Positions 34,591-44,682 of a stretch of DNA of 64,000 nucleotides are shown one piece after another. Where the stretch lies: positions 674,196 through 738,195 of the forward strand of contig NZ_KB910518.1 in assembly GCF_000374185.1 (NCBI RefSeq), read 5' to 3'. The stretch is from Paenibacillus sp. HW567 (GTDB taxonomy: Bacteria; Bacillota; Bacilli; Paenibacillales; Paenibacillaceae). How positions within the stretch are numbered: position 1 is the stretch's first letter; every line of letters starts with the position of its first letter. A program made the translations under genes and the position numbers. The notes beneath the pieces are model-generated. The model was not told the DNA's origin. It saw only the letters and a list, made by a program, of their open reading frames with translations, and ran no database searches.

Positions 34591-37314
34591 ATGGCTGATC
34601 ACAACATTACAACGCCTGAGCTGCCGGACCTGCAGGACACAGCAGAGGCTGGCGCAGCAAACGGCAAGCAGAACGATATGCCGACTACATATGATCCGAA
34701 GTCGGCGGAGCAGAAATGGTACGCTTACTGGATGGAGCACGGCTTCTTTGAAGCCGGCAAACGTCCTGAAGCAGAGCCCTACAGCATCGTAATTCCCCCG
34801 CCGAATGTTACGGGCATGCTGCATATCGGGCATGCGCTTGACTTCACGCTGCAGGATATTCTGATCCGCACCAAGCGGATGCAAGGTTATGATACCCTCT
34901 GGCTGCCGGGAACAGACCACGCCGGTATTGCAACCCAGACGAAGGTGGAGCAGAAGCTCCGCCAGCAGGGCATCTCCCGCCACGACCTCGGACGGGAGAA
35001 GTTTCTGGAGCAGGTATGGGCCTGGAAAGACCAATATGCGGAAACCATTCATGAGCAATGGGCGAAGATGGGCTTGTCCCTCGACTATTCACGGGAACGG
35101 TTCACCCTGGATGAAGGCTTGTCGGGCGGCGTACGCAAGGTTTTTGTGGAGCTGTACCGAAAAGGCCTGATCTACCGCGGCAAACGCATCATCAACTGGG
35201 ACCCGGCCGCACGTACGGCATTGTCTGATATTGAGGTTGAATATAAAGAGGTTAACGGCCATCTGTATCACCTGCGTTATCCGCTGAAGGACGGCAGCGG
35301 CTTCCTTACGGTAGCCACGACGCGTCCGGAAACGATGCTGGGCGATACGGCTGTAGCGGTGCATCCGGAGGATGATCGCTATAAGGACCTGATTGGCAAA
35401 ACCTTAATTCTTCCGATTATTGGTCGCGAAATTCCAATTATTGCCGATGAATATGTAGAGAAGGATTTCGGCAGCGGCGCGGTTAAGATTACCCCGGCGC
35501 ATGATCCGAATGACTTCGAAGTAGGTCTTCGCCACAATCTTCCGCAAATTAATGTCATGGATGAAAGCGGGACAATGAACGAGGAAGCCGGTCCTTATCA
35601 AGGCCAGGACCGCAGTGAATGCCGTAAGGCCATCGTTGCGGATCTGCAGGAGCAGGGTGTACTGGTTGCTATTGAAGACCATGTGCATCAGGTAGGGCAC
35701 AGCGAGCGCTCGGGTGCAGTTGTTGAGCCTTATCTGTCAACCCAATGGTTCGTCAAGATGCAGCCTCTGGCGGAAGCGGCCATTGCCGCTCAAAAGGATG
35801 GCACTGGCGTTAACTTCGTGCCGGAACGCTTCGAACGGACGTATCTGAACTGGATCGAGAATATCCGCGACTGGTGTATTTCCCGCCAGCTATGGTGGGG
35901 ACACCGCATCCCGGCATGGTACTCCGAATCTACGGGTGAAGTATTTGTGGCGGACTGTGAAGAGGAAGCCCGTCAAATCAGCGGACTCGATGATCTGAAG
36001 CAGGACGAGGACGTTCTCGACACCTGGTTCAGCTCTAATCTGTGGCCGTTCGCAACCCTGGGCTGGCCGGATGAGAGCAGCAGCGATTTCCAGCGTTTTT
36101 ATCCTAACAATGTACTGGTTACCGGCTATGACATCATTTACTTCTGGGTAGCCCGGATGATCTTCAGTGCGCTTGAATTCACCGGCAAGAAGCCGTTCTC
36201 CGATGTGCTGATGCACGGTCTTGTGCGCGATGCCGAAGGCCGTAAAATGTCCAAATCGCTCGGCAACGGGATTGATCCGCTGGATGTTATCGAGCAGTAC
36301 GGCGCGGACGCCATGCGCTACATGATTTCGACAGGCATTACGGCTGGACAGGATTTACGTTTCCGTATGGAGAAGGTAGAGCAGGCGCGTAATTTTGCCA
36401 ACAAGATCTGGAATGCTTCGCGCTTTGCATTGATGAATCTGGAAGGTGTAAGCTTCGCGGATATTGACATTACAGGTGAGCTTTCGACCGCAGACCGCTG
36501 GATTCTTCACCGCCTGAACGAAACTTCTCGCGATATTACGCGTCTAATTGACGCGTACGAGTATGGCGAAACCGGCCGTCTCCTGTACAATTTCATCTGG
36601 GATGATCTGTGCGACTGGTATATAGAATTCGCGAAGCTGTCGCTTTATGGTGCGGACGCTGCTGCCAAAGCCAAGACACAATCGGTGCTGGCTTATGTGC
36701 TTGACCGCACGCTGCGCCTGATTCATCCGTTCATGCCATTCATTACGGAGGAAATCTGGCAGCATCTGCCGCATGAGGGTGACACGATTACCTTGGCGGA
36801 ATGGCCGAAATACGACTCCGCTCTGGAGAACGCCGGGGCTGTGGCGGAAATGAATCTGCTGATGGACGTGATCCGTGCGGTCCGCAATATCCGTGCCGAA
36901 GTTAACGTTCCGATGAGCAAGAAGGTAGAACTGATTATCAAAGCTGCGGATGAAGAAACACTCGGCATTATTTCCCGGAACGATAATTATATCGGACGTT
37001 TCTGCAACACCTCTTCCTTTGAGTCGGGCCTCAATCCGCAAACGCCGGACGAGGTAATGTCTGCTGTGGTTACGGGAGCAGAGCTGCTGCTGCCGCTCGC
37101 AGGACTGATTGATATCGGGCAGGAAATTATCCGTCTGGAAAAAGAAGTGCAGACGCTGAACAGCGAAGTAGAGCGCGTGGAGAAGAAGCTCGGGAATCAG
37201 GGCTTCGTCGCCAAAGCGCCGGCTAAAGTCATCGAAGAGGAACGGGCAAAGCAGGCGGACTATTCTGCCAAACGTGAGAAAGTGCTGGCCCGCATCGCAG
37301 AGCTGAAAGGATAA
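34591..37314 (+). CDS. valS: Valyl-tRNA synthetase
   Basis: Charges tRNA-Val in the cytosol. 907 residues from ATG 34591, preceded by GGAGGG; the in-frame codons upstream lie in the T-box leader. The class Ia motifs are [15 protein letters not shown] (HIGH at 78-81) and [11 protein letters not shown]. An editing domain lies between them, and a C-terminal coiled coil ([19 protein letters not shown]) ends the protein. The T-box before it makes it valine-responsive. folC starts six bases after the stop. Confidence 0.97.
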   Translation: MADHNITTPELPDLQDTAEAGAANGKQNDMPTTYDPKSAEQKWYAYWMEHGFFEAGKRPEAEPYSIVIPPPNVTGMLHIGHALDFTLQDILIRTKRMQGYDTLWLPGTDHAGIATQTKVEQKLRQQGISRHDLGREKFLEQVWAWKDQYAETIHEQWAKMGLSLDYSRERFTLDEGLSGGVRKVFVELYRKGLIYRGKRIINWDPAARTALSDIEVEYKEVNGHLYHLRYPLKDGSGFLTVATTRPETMLGDTAVAVHPEDDRYKDLIGKTLILPIIGREIPIIADEYVEKDFGSGAVKITPAHDPNDFEVGLRHNLPQINVMDESGTMNEEAGPYQGQDRSECRKAIVADLQEQGVLVAIEDHVHQVGHSERSGAVVEPYLSTQWFVKMQPLAEAAIAAQKDGTGVNFVPERFERTYLNWIENIRDWCISRQLWWGHRIPAWYSESTGEVFVADCEEEARQISGLDDLKQDEDVLDTWFSSNLWPFATLGWPDESSSDFQRFYPNNVLVTGYDIIYFWVARMIFSALEFTGKKPFSDVLMHGLVRDAEGRKMSKSLGNGIDPLDVIEQYGADAMRYMISTGITAGQDLRFRMEKVEQARNFANKIWNASRFALMNLEGVSFADIDITGELSTADRWILHRLNETSRDITRLIDAYEYGETGRLLYNFIWDDLCDWYIEFAKLSLYGADAAAKAKTQSVLAYVLDRTLRLIHPFMPFITEEIWQHLPHEGDTITLAEWPKYDSALENAGAVAEMNLLMDVIRAVRNIRAEVNVPMSKKVELIIKAADEETLGIISRNDNYIGRFCNTSSFESGLNPQTPDEVMSAVVTGAELLLPLAGLIDIGQEIIRLEKEVQTLNSEVERVEKKLGNQGFVAKAPAKVIEEERAKQADYSAKREKVLARIAELKG

Positions 37315-37320
37315 GGGACC

Positions 37321-38697
37321 ATGAAAGAGTTGATCGGGAGCGGCGGAACCGCTCCCTTAAGTTCTTATACAGAAGCGGTGAATTGGATTAACGGCCTGAT
37401 TCCTTTCGGCATCCGCCCGGGTCTTGAGCGGATCGAACGGCTTATGGAGCTGCTGGGTCATCCGCACCGCCGGCTGAAGTTCATTCATGTGGCGGGAACG
37501 AACGGCAAGGGCTCGACTTGTGCTTTTCTGACCCATGTGCTGATTCAAAGCGGATATAGCGTCGGAACCTTTACGTCTCCCTACATCACTAAATTTACGA
37601 ACCGTTTTCAATATAACGGCACGGATATTTCTGAAGCGGAGCTGACAGAGCTGGCGAATAGGCTGCATCCGCTGGTGGAAAGAATCGCGGACAGTGAGCT
37701 TGGATCGCCCACAATGTTCGAAGTCTCGACTGCTCTGGCCATTCTCTATTATGCGGAAGTCTGCCATCCCGATGTAGTCGTATGGGAGACAGGTCTTGGG
37801 GGAAGGCTGGATGTAACGAATATCGTAACCCCGATTGTGTCTGTAATTACGAATGTCGGCCATGATCATACCGATGTCCTGGGAGATACACTTGAGAAGA
37901 TCGCCTTTGAGAAAGCCGGTATTATTAAGCCCGGTGTTCCTGCTGTAAGCTGCGTAAGCCAGCCGGAGGCGATAGCGGTTCTGAAGGCCAAAGCTGCGGC
38001 CAGCAATTCCACGCTCTATCTTGCCGGAGAGGATTTCGGCTATGAGAATGTCCGGATCAAGGACGGCTTGCAGACCTTTACCTTCACAGGCCCTTTCCGT
38101 GCGCTTGAGCTTGGAATCTCCATGAAGGGCGAGCACCAGCTCAGTAATAGTGCCGGAGCCATGATGGTCCTGGAGGTTCTGCGTCAATATATGGCGTTCA
38201 TGCTGGAGGATGACGATGTGGCGGAAGGCTTCCGCCGCACTTTTTGGGCGGGAAGACTGGAGGAAGTAAGCACTTCTCCGCGAATTGTGCTGGACGGTGC
38301 GCATAATCCTGAAGGTGCGGAGAGCCTGGCAAGAAGTCTGCCGCAGTTTTATAAGTACAATAAATTAAATTTGCTCATGGGGATGCTGGCGAATAAGCAT
38401 CATGAGTCATACTTCAAGCATATACTGCCTATAGTGGATACGCTCATCCTGACCGAACCGGATTTCCGGAAGAAAATGGACGCGGAAGACCTGCAGGCCA
38501 TTGCAGAACGTCTGCGCGGGAAATATGCCAAAGAAAATTTGAAAATCATTGTAGAACATAATTGGGGCCAGGCGCTGCAAATGCTGCAGTCGATTACAGC
38601 GGAGAAGGACCTTGCGGTTGTCTCCGGAACGCTGTATTTGATCTCAGATGTGCGCAGTACGCTTTTAGGGCAACCCGATTCTGAAAAAGGCTGGTGA
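37321..38697 (+). CDS. folC: Folylpolyglutamate synthase / dihydrofolate synthase
   Basis: 458 residues of the Mur-ligase-like family that adds glutamates to folates. The P-loop GTNGKGSTC lies at 59-67, with the substrate loop FTSPYITKFTNR, VWETGLGGRLDVTN and DGAHNPEGAESL. It follows valS by six bases, as in Bacillus, and is probably co-transcribed. Confidence 0.94.
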   Translation: MKELIGSGGTAPLSSYTEAVNWINGLIPFGIRPGLERIERLMELLGHPHRRLKFIHVAGTNGKGSTCAFLTHVLIQSGYSVGTFTSPYITKFTNRFQYNGTDISEAELTELANRLHPLVERIADSELGSPTMFEVSTALAILYYAEVCHPDVVVWETGLGGRLDVTNIVTPIVSVITNVGHDHTDVLGDTLEKIAFEKAGIIKPGVPAVSCVSQPEAIAVLKAKAAASNSTLYLAGEDFGYENVRIKDGLQTFTFTGPFRALELGISMKGEHQLSNSAGAMMVLEVLRQYMAFMLEDDDVAEGFRRTFWAGRLEEVSTSPRIVLDGAHNPEGAESLARSLPQFYKYNKLNLLMGMLANKHHESYFKHILPIVDTLILTEPDFRKKMDAEDLQAIAERLRGKYAKENLKIIVEHNWGQALQMLQSITAEKDLAVVSGTLYLISDVRSTLLGQPDSEKGW

Positions 38698-38704
38698 CGA
38701 ACTG

Positions 38705-40081
38705 TTGGATACTACTGAACGTGTGCATTTTATAGGGATCGGCGGCTATGGTATGAGCGCGATTGCCCGGGTAATGCTGGAAATGGGATATACGGTTACG
38801 GGCTCCGACGTGGCGGCTCAGGAATTGACCGAGAAATTGATTGCCAAAGGCGCCAAGGTCTATATCGGACATACGGCGGAGCAGGTGAAAGGCGCGGACC
38901 TGGTCGTGTATTCTACGGCTTTGGCGAGTGATAATGTGGAATGGGTAGAAGCGGAACGGCTTAAGATTCCGGTTCTGCACCGCTCGCAAATGCTGGCCCG
39001 GCTGCTGAATGAGCGCAAGGGTGTAGCTATTGCCGGCGCACATGGCAAAACTACCACCTCTTCCATGATCGCTCTTATCATGGAGGATTGCGGGGTAGAC
39101 CCGACTTATATTATCGGCGGAGAAATTATGAATGTCGGTACGAATGCGAAAGCGGGACAAGGGGAGTATGTAGTGGCTGAAGCGGATGAAAGCGACGGCT
39201 CCTTCCTGCAGTACCATCCTTGGCTTGGCATCGTTACGAATATTGAAGCGGATCATCTGGAGAACTATGGCGGTGATTTTGGACGGCTGAAGAAAGCCTA
39301 TGTACAGTTCATGAACCAGATGCGCGAGGATGGCACTGCCATTATCTGTGCGGATGATGAGACAGCCGTCTCCCTTCTGCCGGAAGTGACAGCGAATGTC
39401 ATCACCTATGGCATTCATTCAAAGACTGCGGATTACAATGCAACTGATATTGTTCTTGGCGACCGCCAGGTGTCGTATACAATGAACTACGGCAGCGAGG
39501 TGCTGGGCCGGATTGAACTGTCCATTCCCGGAAAGTACAATCTCTATAATTCCATGGCAGCAGTGATCGCTTGTCTGAAAGCAGGGATTTCGTTCGATGC
39601 GATTGCCGCCTCCATTGTGAAGTTCCACGGCGCAAAGCGGCGGTTCCAGGTGCTAGGAGAAGTCAATGAGATTCTGGTCATTGATGATTATGCGCATCAT
39701 CCAACGGAGATTCAGGCAACGATCAGTGCAGCCAAGGCAACCGGAAAGCGGATTATCGCCGTTTTCCAGCCACAGCGCTACACACGTACCTTCTTCCTGC
39801 TGGATGCCTTCAGCCGTGCCTTCAGTGAGGCTGATGAAGTCATTATTACCGACATCTATTCGCCGGCCGGAGAGAAGCAGATCGAGGGCGTTAGCTCCGC
39901 TAAGCTGGTAGAATTGATCGTGCAGAACAGCAATGCCGGTGCAAGGCATCTGCCGACTAAGGAGGCTGTGCTGGCCGATTTGCAGGGCCGTCTCGCTCCG
40001 GGCGATCTCGTTCTCACCATGGGAGCAGGAGACATCTGGAAGGTTGGATATGCACTGGCTGATGGATTGAAGAAGCTATAA
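38705..40081 (+). CDS. murC: UDP-N-acetylmuramate-L-alanine ligase
   Basis: Adds L-alanine to UDP-MurNAc in peptidoglycan synthesis. 458 residues. The N-terminal VHFIGIGGYGMSAIAR, the P-loop GAHGKTTTSSM (111-121), EADESDGSFLQYHP and DDYAHHPTEIQ are all in place. The start TTG 38705 is seven bases after folC and lacks a strong ribosome binding site, so coupled translation is likely. A terminator follows. Confidence 0.95.
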   Translation: MDTTERVHFIGIGGYGMSAIARVMLEMGYTVTGSDVAAQELTEKLIAKGAKVYIGHTAEQVKGADLVVYSTALASDNVEWVEAERLKIPVLHRSQMLARLLNERKGVAIAGAHGKTTTSSMIALIMEDCGVDPTYIIGGEIMNVGTNAKAGQGEYVVAEADESDGSFLQYHPWLGIVTNIEADHLENYGGDFGRLKKAYVQFMNQMREDGTAIICADDETAVSLLPEVTANVITYGIHSKTADYNATDIVLGDRQVSYTMNYGSEVLGRIELSIPGKYNLYNSMAAVIACLKAGISFDAIAASIVKFHGAKRRFQVLGEVNEILVIDDYAHHPTEIQATISAAKATGKRIIAVFQPQRYTRTFFLLDAFSRAFSEADEVIITDIYSPAGEKQIEGVSSAKLVELIVQNSNAGARHLPTKEAVLADLQGRLAPGDLVLTMGAGDIWKVGYALADGLKKL

Positions 40082-40107
40082 AACTTGCATCACAGCATAG
40101 TTATTTA

Positions 40108-40160
40108 CGGAAACGGCTGCTGCCCTTTTTTGATAAGGGTGGATATGCCGTTTCTTTTTT
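40108..40160 (+). terminator. Terminator after murC
   Basis: AAACGGC/GCCGTTT outer stem and CCCTT/AAGGG inner stem, followed by CTTTTTT. Confidence 0.8.
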
Positions 40161-40286
40161 ATGACGGAAAATATTTTTGGAAAATCCACAAAACGACAAA
40201 AACAGGATGCACTTTGGGGTAATATATGCTAGACGCTTAGCGGCGCGGACAGAGATACAGAAACTATGAGAATAGGAGACGAAGAC

Positions 40287-41468
40287 ATGAGGGAGAAAAT
40301 GTTGTTTATTTCCGCAGAGAACCCATTTCCGCAAGACAGCGGCGGCAAGCTGAGAACGGGCAATATTCTGAATATTTTGCTGGCCAAATATGATGTGGAC
40401 TTGTTGACCTACCGCAATTCAAGGCCCGCAGCAGAGAAAAAAGAAGTGCCGGCTCTCAACGTGTATGAGGTCGAACGCACAATGAATTACCGCAAGGCCA
40501 TGCTTCGTTCGTTATATAAATGGCGTAACAGCTCTTACATGAGTCATTTAGACGTAGATATGCGCAGCCGGATTAATGAGCTCAGCCGCCAGAATAACTA
40601 TAGCCATGTGTTTATTTCCCACAGTTTGCTGGGGAGCTGTATTGATATCGTCAGGCGAGCGCTGCCCGGAGCCGTCATTGTTACCGATGCCCACAATTTC
40701 GAGAGTGGCCTGTCCGCGCAGCTTGCGAAGAAAAAGCAGGGAATAGCCAAGCTGTTTTATTCGCTTAACGCTGTATGGACACGGCGGGATGAATTGAAGC
40801 TGATGAACAAAACAAATCTGCTGCTGACCACCTCGGAGCAGGACGCTTTGGCCTTCAAGGCGTTATCGCCTGCAAATTCAGATAAGGTCCAAGTCATTCC
40901 TAACTTTATCCGTTTGGAGGATTATCCTGCAAAAAGAAATATTCCCAAAGAAAAGTGGATTATTTTACCGGGAAATATGAACTATTTTCCCAATGTTAAC
41001 GCAGCCGCTTATTTCTACCGCGATATCTATCCGCTCGTTAAGGCCAAGGTGCCTGAGATCAAATGGTATATCGTTGGCCGGGATGTGCACCCGGAGGTCG
41101 CGGCTCTGGCTGAAAAAGACTCCTCCATCGTCATCACCGGTTACGTTGACAGTGTGGCCGACTATGTGCGCAAAGCTCAGGTTGTCATTGCCCCCTTGCG
41201 GGAAGGAAGCGGGACACGCCTGAAAATTCTGGAGGCCTGGGCGCTTAAAACACCTGTAGTCTCAAGCTCAAAAGGAGCGGAAGGCCTGCACTATGAACAT
41301 TCCAAGAACATAATGATCGCCGATGATCCGGCAGCCTTTGCAGGCAGTGTGGTTCAGCTCCTACAGGATCATGAACGGGGAATAGTGCTGGCGGACCATG
41401 CTTACGAAACGCTGCTTGCCTATTACGAAGCGGGTAGTATCAGGGAAAAACTGCTCCGATTCGTTTGA
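40287..41468 (+). CDS. GT4-family glycosyltransferase
   Basis: 393 residues from ATG 40287 after AGGAG. The N-terminal ENPFPQDSGGKLRTGNIL is the acceptor-side glycine loop. VIVTDAHNFESGL and the C-terminal REGSGTRLKILEAWALKTPVVSSSKGAEGL carry the nucleotide-sugar binding E-x7-E region. The closest relatives are sugar transferases for exopolysaccharide or wall glycans; donor and acceptor are unknown. It is followed by a diverged paralogue, and both sit between otherwise conserved cell-wall genes. Confidence 0.85.
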   Translation: MREKMLFISAENPFPQDSGGKLRTGNILNILLAKYDVDLLTYRNSRPAAEKKEVPALNVYEVERTMNYRKAMLRSLYKWRNSSYMSHLDVDMRSRINELSRQNNYSHVFISHSLLGSCIDIVRRALPGAVIVTDAHNFESGLSAQLAKKKQGIAKLFYSLNAVWTRRDELKLMNKTNLLLTTSEQDALAFKALSPANSDKVQVIPNFIRLEDYPAKRNIPKEKWIILPGNMNYFPNVNAAAYFYRDIYPLVKAKVPEIKWYIVGRDVHPEVAALAEKDSSIVITGYVDSVADYVRKAQVVIAPLREGSGTRLKILEAWALKTPVVSSSKGAEGLHYEHSKNIMIADDPAAFAGSVVQLLQDHERGIVLADHAYETLLAYYEAGSIREKLLRFV

Positions 41469-41575
41469 ATTTATGTATTTTTCGTAAAAAAATATTTTTT
41501 ACCCTATAAATCGACAAACATTTAGGCGAAAATGCGCTACTATTGATCTACATCTAAAGTTTCATAAAAAGCGGC

Positions 41576-41602
41576 GGGATGGGCCCCGGTCTGCTTTTTT
41601 TC
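41576..41602 (+). terminator. Terminator between the two GT4 genes
   Basis: A GC-rich inverted repeat (AAAAGCGGCGGG / CCCCGGTCTGCTTTT) is followed by a T-run. The second glycosyltransferase therefore probably has its own promoter. Confidence 0.6.
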
Positions 41603-41652
41603 TGCATATTTATTTGCGTAGATAGTTTTCATAGAATTAAGGAGCTAACGCC

Positions 41653-42834
41653 ATGAGAAAGAGAATGCTCTTCCTGTCAGCCAGGAATCAATGCGGCGAG
41701 AATCTTGGAGATGAATTCAGAACAGAAAATTTTCTTAATATCCTATTGGAGAAATTTGATATTGATCTTCTGGAGTATTGCCATTGCGAGCAAAAGTCGC
41801 TAACCGGTTCCGCACCTGCTCTTACCGTCCATCGGGTCAATCGGGTCTCCACGCCCGGAGGGCCGCTGCTGCGTACGCTGAACAGGCTGCGTTCCGGCGT
41901 TGATCCGGCAGACGCCGGCAAACACCTGCGGACCAGGATCAAGGGGCTGTGCGGCCTGCATACCTACAGCCATGTGTTTATATCACACAGACTGCTGGCG
42001 AACTGTATTGATATGGTGGCTGCCCTGCTTCCCAAAGCGGTCATTATTACGGATGCTCAACGGACCATGAGAAGACCGGTAAGCAGGGAAGGGACAGGCA
42101 AACGTGGGATTAAGCAACGCTATTATAAGATAAATGCCGCACGGGTCCGCCGGAATGAGCGCAAGCTAATGAACAAGACCGGCCTCTTGCTGACGGCTTC
42201 CGAGTGGGATGCCCTGTCCTTCAAGGCTTTATCTTTTGCCAATGCCGGTAAGGTGCATGTTATCCCGCCATTTGTTGATCTGCAGGAATATCAGTATCCC
42301 GAACCGGCCCGCAGAGAAAATGGAATTGTGCTCCATTGGAATATGCATACCGTTCAGGGGAAGAACGCCTGCCTGTTATTTTACAGGAGGATATATCCTT
42401 TGATTCAGGCGGAAATACCGGATTGCAAGTGTTACATAGTGGGTGCGGATGTGCATCCGGAGATTCTGGAATTGGCCAAAGCGGATTCCTCTATTGTGAT
42501 TGTCCGAGAAAGCGGGGATGCTCCGGGTTATATTCGCCGGTCGAAAGCGGTCATTGCCTCTTTGCGTGAGGGGTACGGGGAATTGATGCAGATTCTTGAA
42601 GCCTGGGCGCTTCGAACTCCAGTGGTGACAAGCCCGAAGGGCGCGGAGCAGTTGATCTGCGAAAATGGCCGGAATATATTGCTGGCAGACACTGCCGAGG
42701 AAATTGCCGAACAGGTGGTGAAGCTGCTGCAGACGCCCGAGCTTGGTTCCATCATCGCAGAGCGGGCTTACCGGACGCTGCTCAAGCACTATGAGGTGAA
42801 GAAAGTTAAGGCTAAAGTGCTGAGTCTGGTGTAA
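41653..42834 (+). CDS. GT4-like glycosyltransferase paralogue with altered motifs
   Basis: 393 residues, the same length as the preceding protein and alignable end to end (FRTENFLNILLEKFDIDLLEY, YSHVFISHRLLANCIDMV, LEAWALRTPVVTSPKGAEQL). Key positions differ: the glycine loop DSGGKLRTG became ENLGDEFRTE, DAHNFESG became DAQRTMRR, and GSGTRLKILEAW became GELMQILEAW. It may bind a different sugar or have lost catalysis. A start with GGAG upstream and an intact frame argue against a simple pseudogene. Confidence 0.8.
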   Translation: MRKRMLFLSARNQCGENLGDEFRTENFLNILLEKFDIDLLEYCHCEQKSLTGSAPALTVHRVNRVSTPGGPLLRTLNRLRSGVDPADAGKHLRTRIKGLCGLHTYSHVFISHRLLANCIDMVAALLPKAVIITDAQRTMRRPVSREGTGKRGIKQRYYKINAARVRRNERKLMNKTGLLLTASEWDALSFKALSFANAGKVHVIPPFVDLQEYQYPEPARRENGIVLHWNMHTVQGKNACLLFYRRIYPLIQAEIPDCKCYIVGADVHPEILELAKADSSIVIVRESGDAPGYIRRSKAVIASLREGYGELMQILEAWALRTPVVTSPKGAEQLICENGRNILLADTAEEIAEQVVKLLQTPELGSIIAERAYRTLLKHYEVKKVKAKVLSLV

Positions 42835-42910
42835 TTATAGCAAAATAGCATATCTTCCTCTCGTCTATCATATATTTCTTTATAGATTAGACGACAGTGA
42901 GGTGTGAGCA

Positions 42911-44230
42911 TTGAGTAACGGAAGAATGACATTCCGCTTTGATGTGGATAGGGACAAGAGCAGACCTGAGCCGCTGGAGCGCAGGCCGACAGCAGGGCTG
43001 GGAACAGCCAAGGAGTACGAGGAAATAGAGCTGCGGCGGGAGGCCGAGTTGCGCCAGCGGTCAGTTGATACCGATTACGAGACTGAGCAGGCAGGACATT
43101 TAGTAGAACTGGACGATTATGATCTTATTGGCCGCCGCAGGGAGGAACGGGGGAAAGAGCTCAGAGAGCTTGATGATACAAGGCAGTCGTTCTTTGCCTC
43201 TGATCATACGTCTGATTTATGGGAGCAAGAACCGCGTTATCCACTTGTTCCTCAAGGTGACCGTGAGGAACAATACGGGGAGCGGTACCGGGGCGGCGAG
43301 TGGAGGACGGAGGCGGAGTCCTTCGGCGATAGTCCGCTGTCCGGGGGGAGCTACAGCGGCAGTTATCACACCCGCCGTCCCTCCTACTGGTGGAAGCTCG
43401 CCCTTGCTATAACGGGTGCATTAGGGACTGGTGTGCTGCTCGGTTATGCTGCTTTGTCTTTTATAGGCGGAGGAACCCTCACAGGAGGAAGCGGCGCTGC
43501 CAAAGTGGAATCCTCAGCCATGCAGAACAGCTCGCCCACGGCTGATGGACAGACCGCAGCAGGCAATGCGGGCTCCAAGCTTCCGGGTGCTGCAAATGAG
43601 GGAGCAATAAGCCGGATTCCCGTGCAAGTGGCAGCACAAAGCTATTATCTCCTGCAATATGGCGTGTTCAGCACACCTGCGGGAGCGGAGCAGGCACGGC
43701 AGGAGCTGCTTGATACCGGTCTTGCCGCGGCTAACGACCCAGCGGACGGCAACCGGGTATATGCCGGCATGTCGCCTGACCGGGAGCAGGCCAAGCTGCT
43801 CAGCAGCGGTCTGAAGAACCAGGGAGTCGAGCTTTATGTGAGAGGGGTAACGCTTCCTGCTGTAGAGCATGCTGCCTTTACTGGAACGGCTGAAACGGTG
43901 AACAGCTATTTCGCTGCCAGCGGGAAACTGTTGAATGAAATGAGCGGACTGTCGGCTTCGCTGTTAAGCGGACAGGGACAGGCGGCCGACAGCCCGGTGG
44001 TCAGCGATCTTCACATGCAGTGGACCGAAGCATTTAAAGCGCTGGAGCCCGGATTGCCGGCAGAGGCCCGGAGTCTCTGCGCAGAGCTTGAGAAATCCAT
44101 GAGCCAGGGGATTTCCGCACTGGATGAGTATAAGAAGAACAAAGCCCAAGGCCATCTGTGGGAGGTGCAGGAAGCGATGATGAGCTTCCTCACCGGACAG
44201 AAGCGCCTGCTGTCCCTGCTTGCTGAATGA
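42911..44230 (+). CDS. SPOR-domain membrane protein
   Basis: 439 residues from TTG 42911, with GAGGTG upstream. A charged, Arg/Glu-rich cytoplasmic N-terminus (about 1-155) precedes one membrane helix (WWKLALAITGALGTGVLLGY) and an extracellular part. The latter contains an SPOR domain (YYLLQYGVFSTPAGAEQARQ ... GVELYVRGVTLP). SPOR domains bind denuded glycan strands at septa. The C-terminal ~120 residues are helical. Neighbouring maf, mreBCD and minCD fit a division or wall role. Similar proteins lie in this spot in other Bacillales. Confidence 0.82.
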   Translation: MSNGRMTFRFDVDRDKSRPEPLERRPTAGLGTAKEYEEIELRREAELRQRSVDTDYETEQAGHLVELDDYDLIGRRREERGKELRELDDTRQSFFASDHTSDLWEQEPRYPLVPQGDREEQYGERYRGGEWRTEAESFGDSPLSGGSYSGSYHTRRPSYWWKLALAITGALGTGVLLGYAALSFIGGGTLTGGSGAAKVESSAMQNSSPTADGQTAAGNAGSKLPGAANEGAISRIPVQVAAQSYYLLQYGVFSTPAGAEQARQELLDTGLAAANDPADGNRVYAGMSPDREQAKLLSSGLKNQGVELYVRGVTLPAVEHAAFTGTAETVNSYFAASGKLLNEMSGLSASLLSGQGQAADSPVVSDLHMQWTEAFKALEPGLPAEARSLCAELEKSMSQGISALDEYKKNKAQGHLWEVQEAMMSFLTGQKRLLSLLAE

Positions 44231-44255
44231 GCGTCCAAATGAACATGTTATGGAG

Positions 44256-44297
44256 ATCCTCCGCTTACGGTTTTCTGCCGCGCGGAGGATTTTTTTG
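44256..44297 (+). terminator. Terminator after the SPOR-domain gene
   Basis: ATCCTCCGC/GCGGAGGAT stem with TTTTTTT. Confidence 0.9.
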
Positions 44298-44401
44298 CTG
44301 CCCGAGTGGTAATCATTTCCGTCCCGGATTTTGCGTTTGTATTGAACTCCGTTTCACCGTATAATAATTAGGGTGTCAAAAAATGGCGAGGGAAGACTTA
44401 A

Positions 44402-44647
44402 ATGAAGAAGAAAAATGTGGGAATACTGCTGTTATTTCTTATTCTGGGCTGGCTGGCCGGAGCGTGGATCGCCAAGCTGCTGGAACCTGTGAGAGCTCTG
44501 TCTTTTCTTACAACCTCGACTATACTTAAATGGTCGCCGCAAGCCGATTTGGACATCATATCCTATGACATCACTATTCATTTGAAATTGTGCTTGCTCA
44601 GCCTAGCCGGTATTATCACAGCCCTGTGGCTCTACCGGAGATTATAG
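44402..44647 (+). CDS. DUF4321 small membrane protein
   Basis: 81 residues with two membrane helices (NVGILLLFLILGWLAGAWIA and LCLLSLAGIITALWLYRR). Small proteins of this type precede maf in many Firmicutes. The function is not known. No terminator separates it from maf, so the two are probably co-transcribed. Confidence 0.8.
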   Translation: MKKKNVGILLLFLILGWLAGAWIAKLLEPVRALSFLTTSTILKWSPQADLDIISYDITIHLKLCLLSLAGIITALWLYRRL

Positions 44648-44682
44648 CATTCGCTGCTGACTTCAGAAGGGACGTTAATACT

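Noticed and set aside
37357..38304. 315-residue reverse frame opposite folC
   Set aside because: Antisense shadow of a well-supported gene; no family features.
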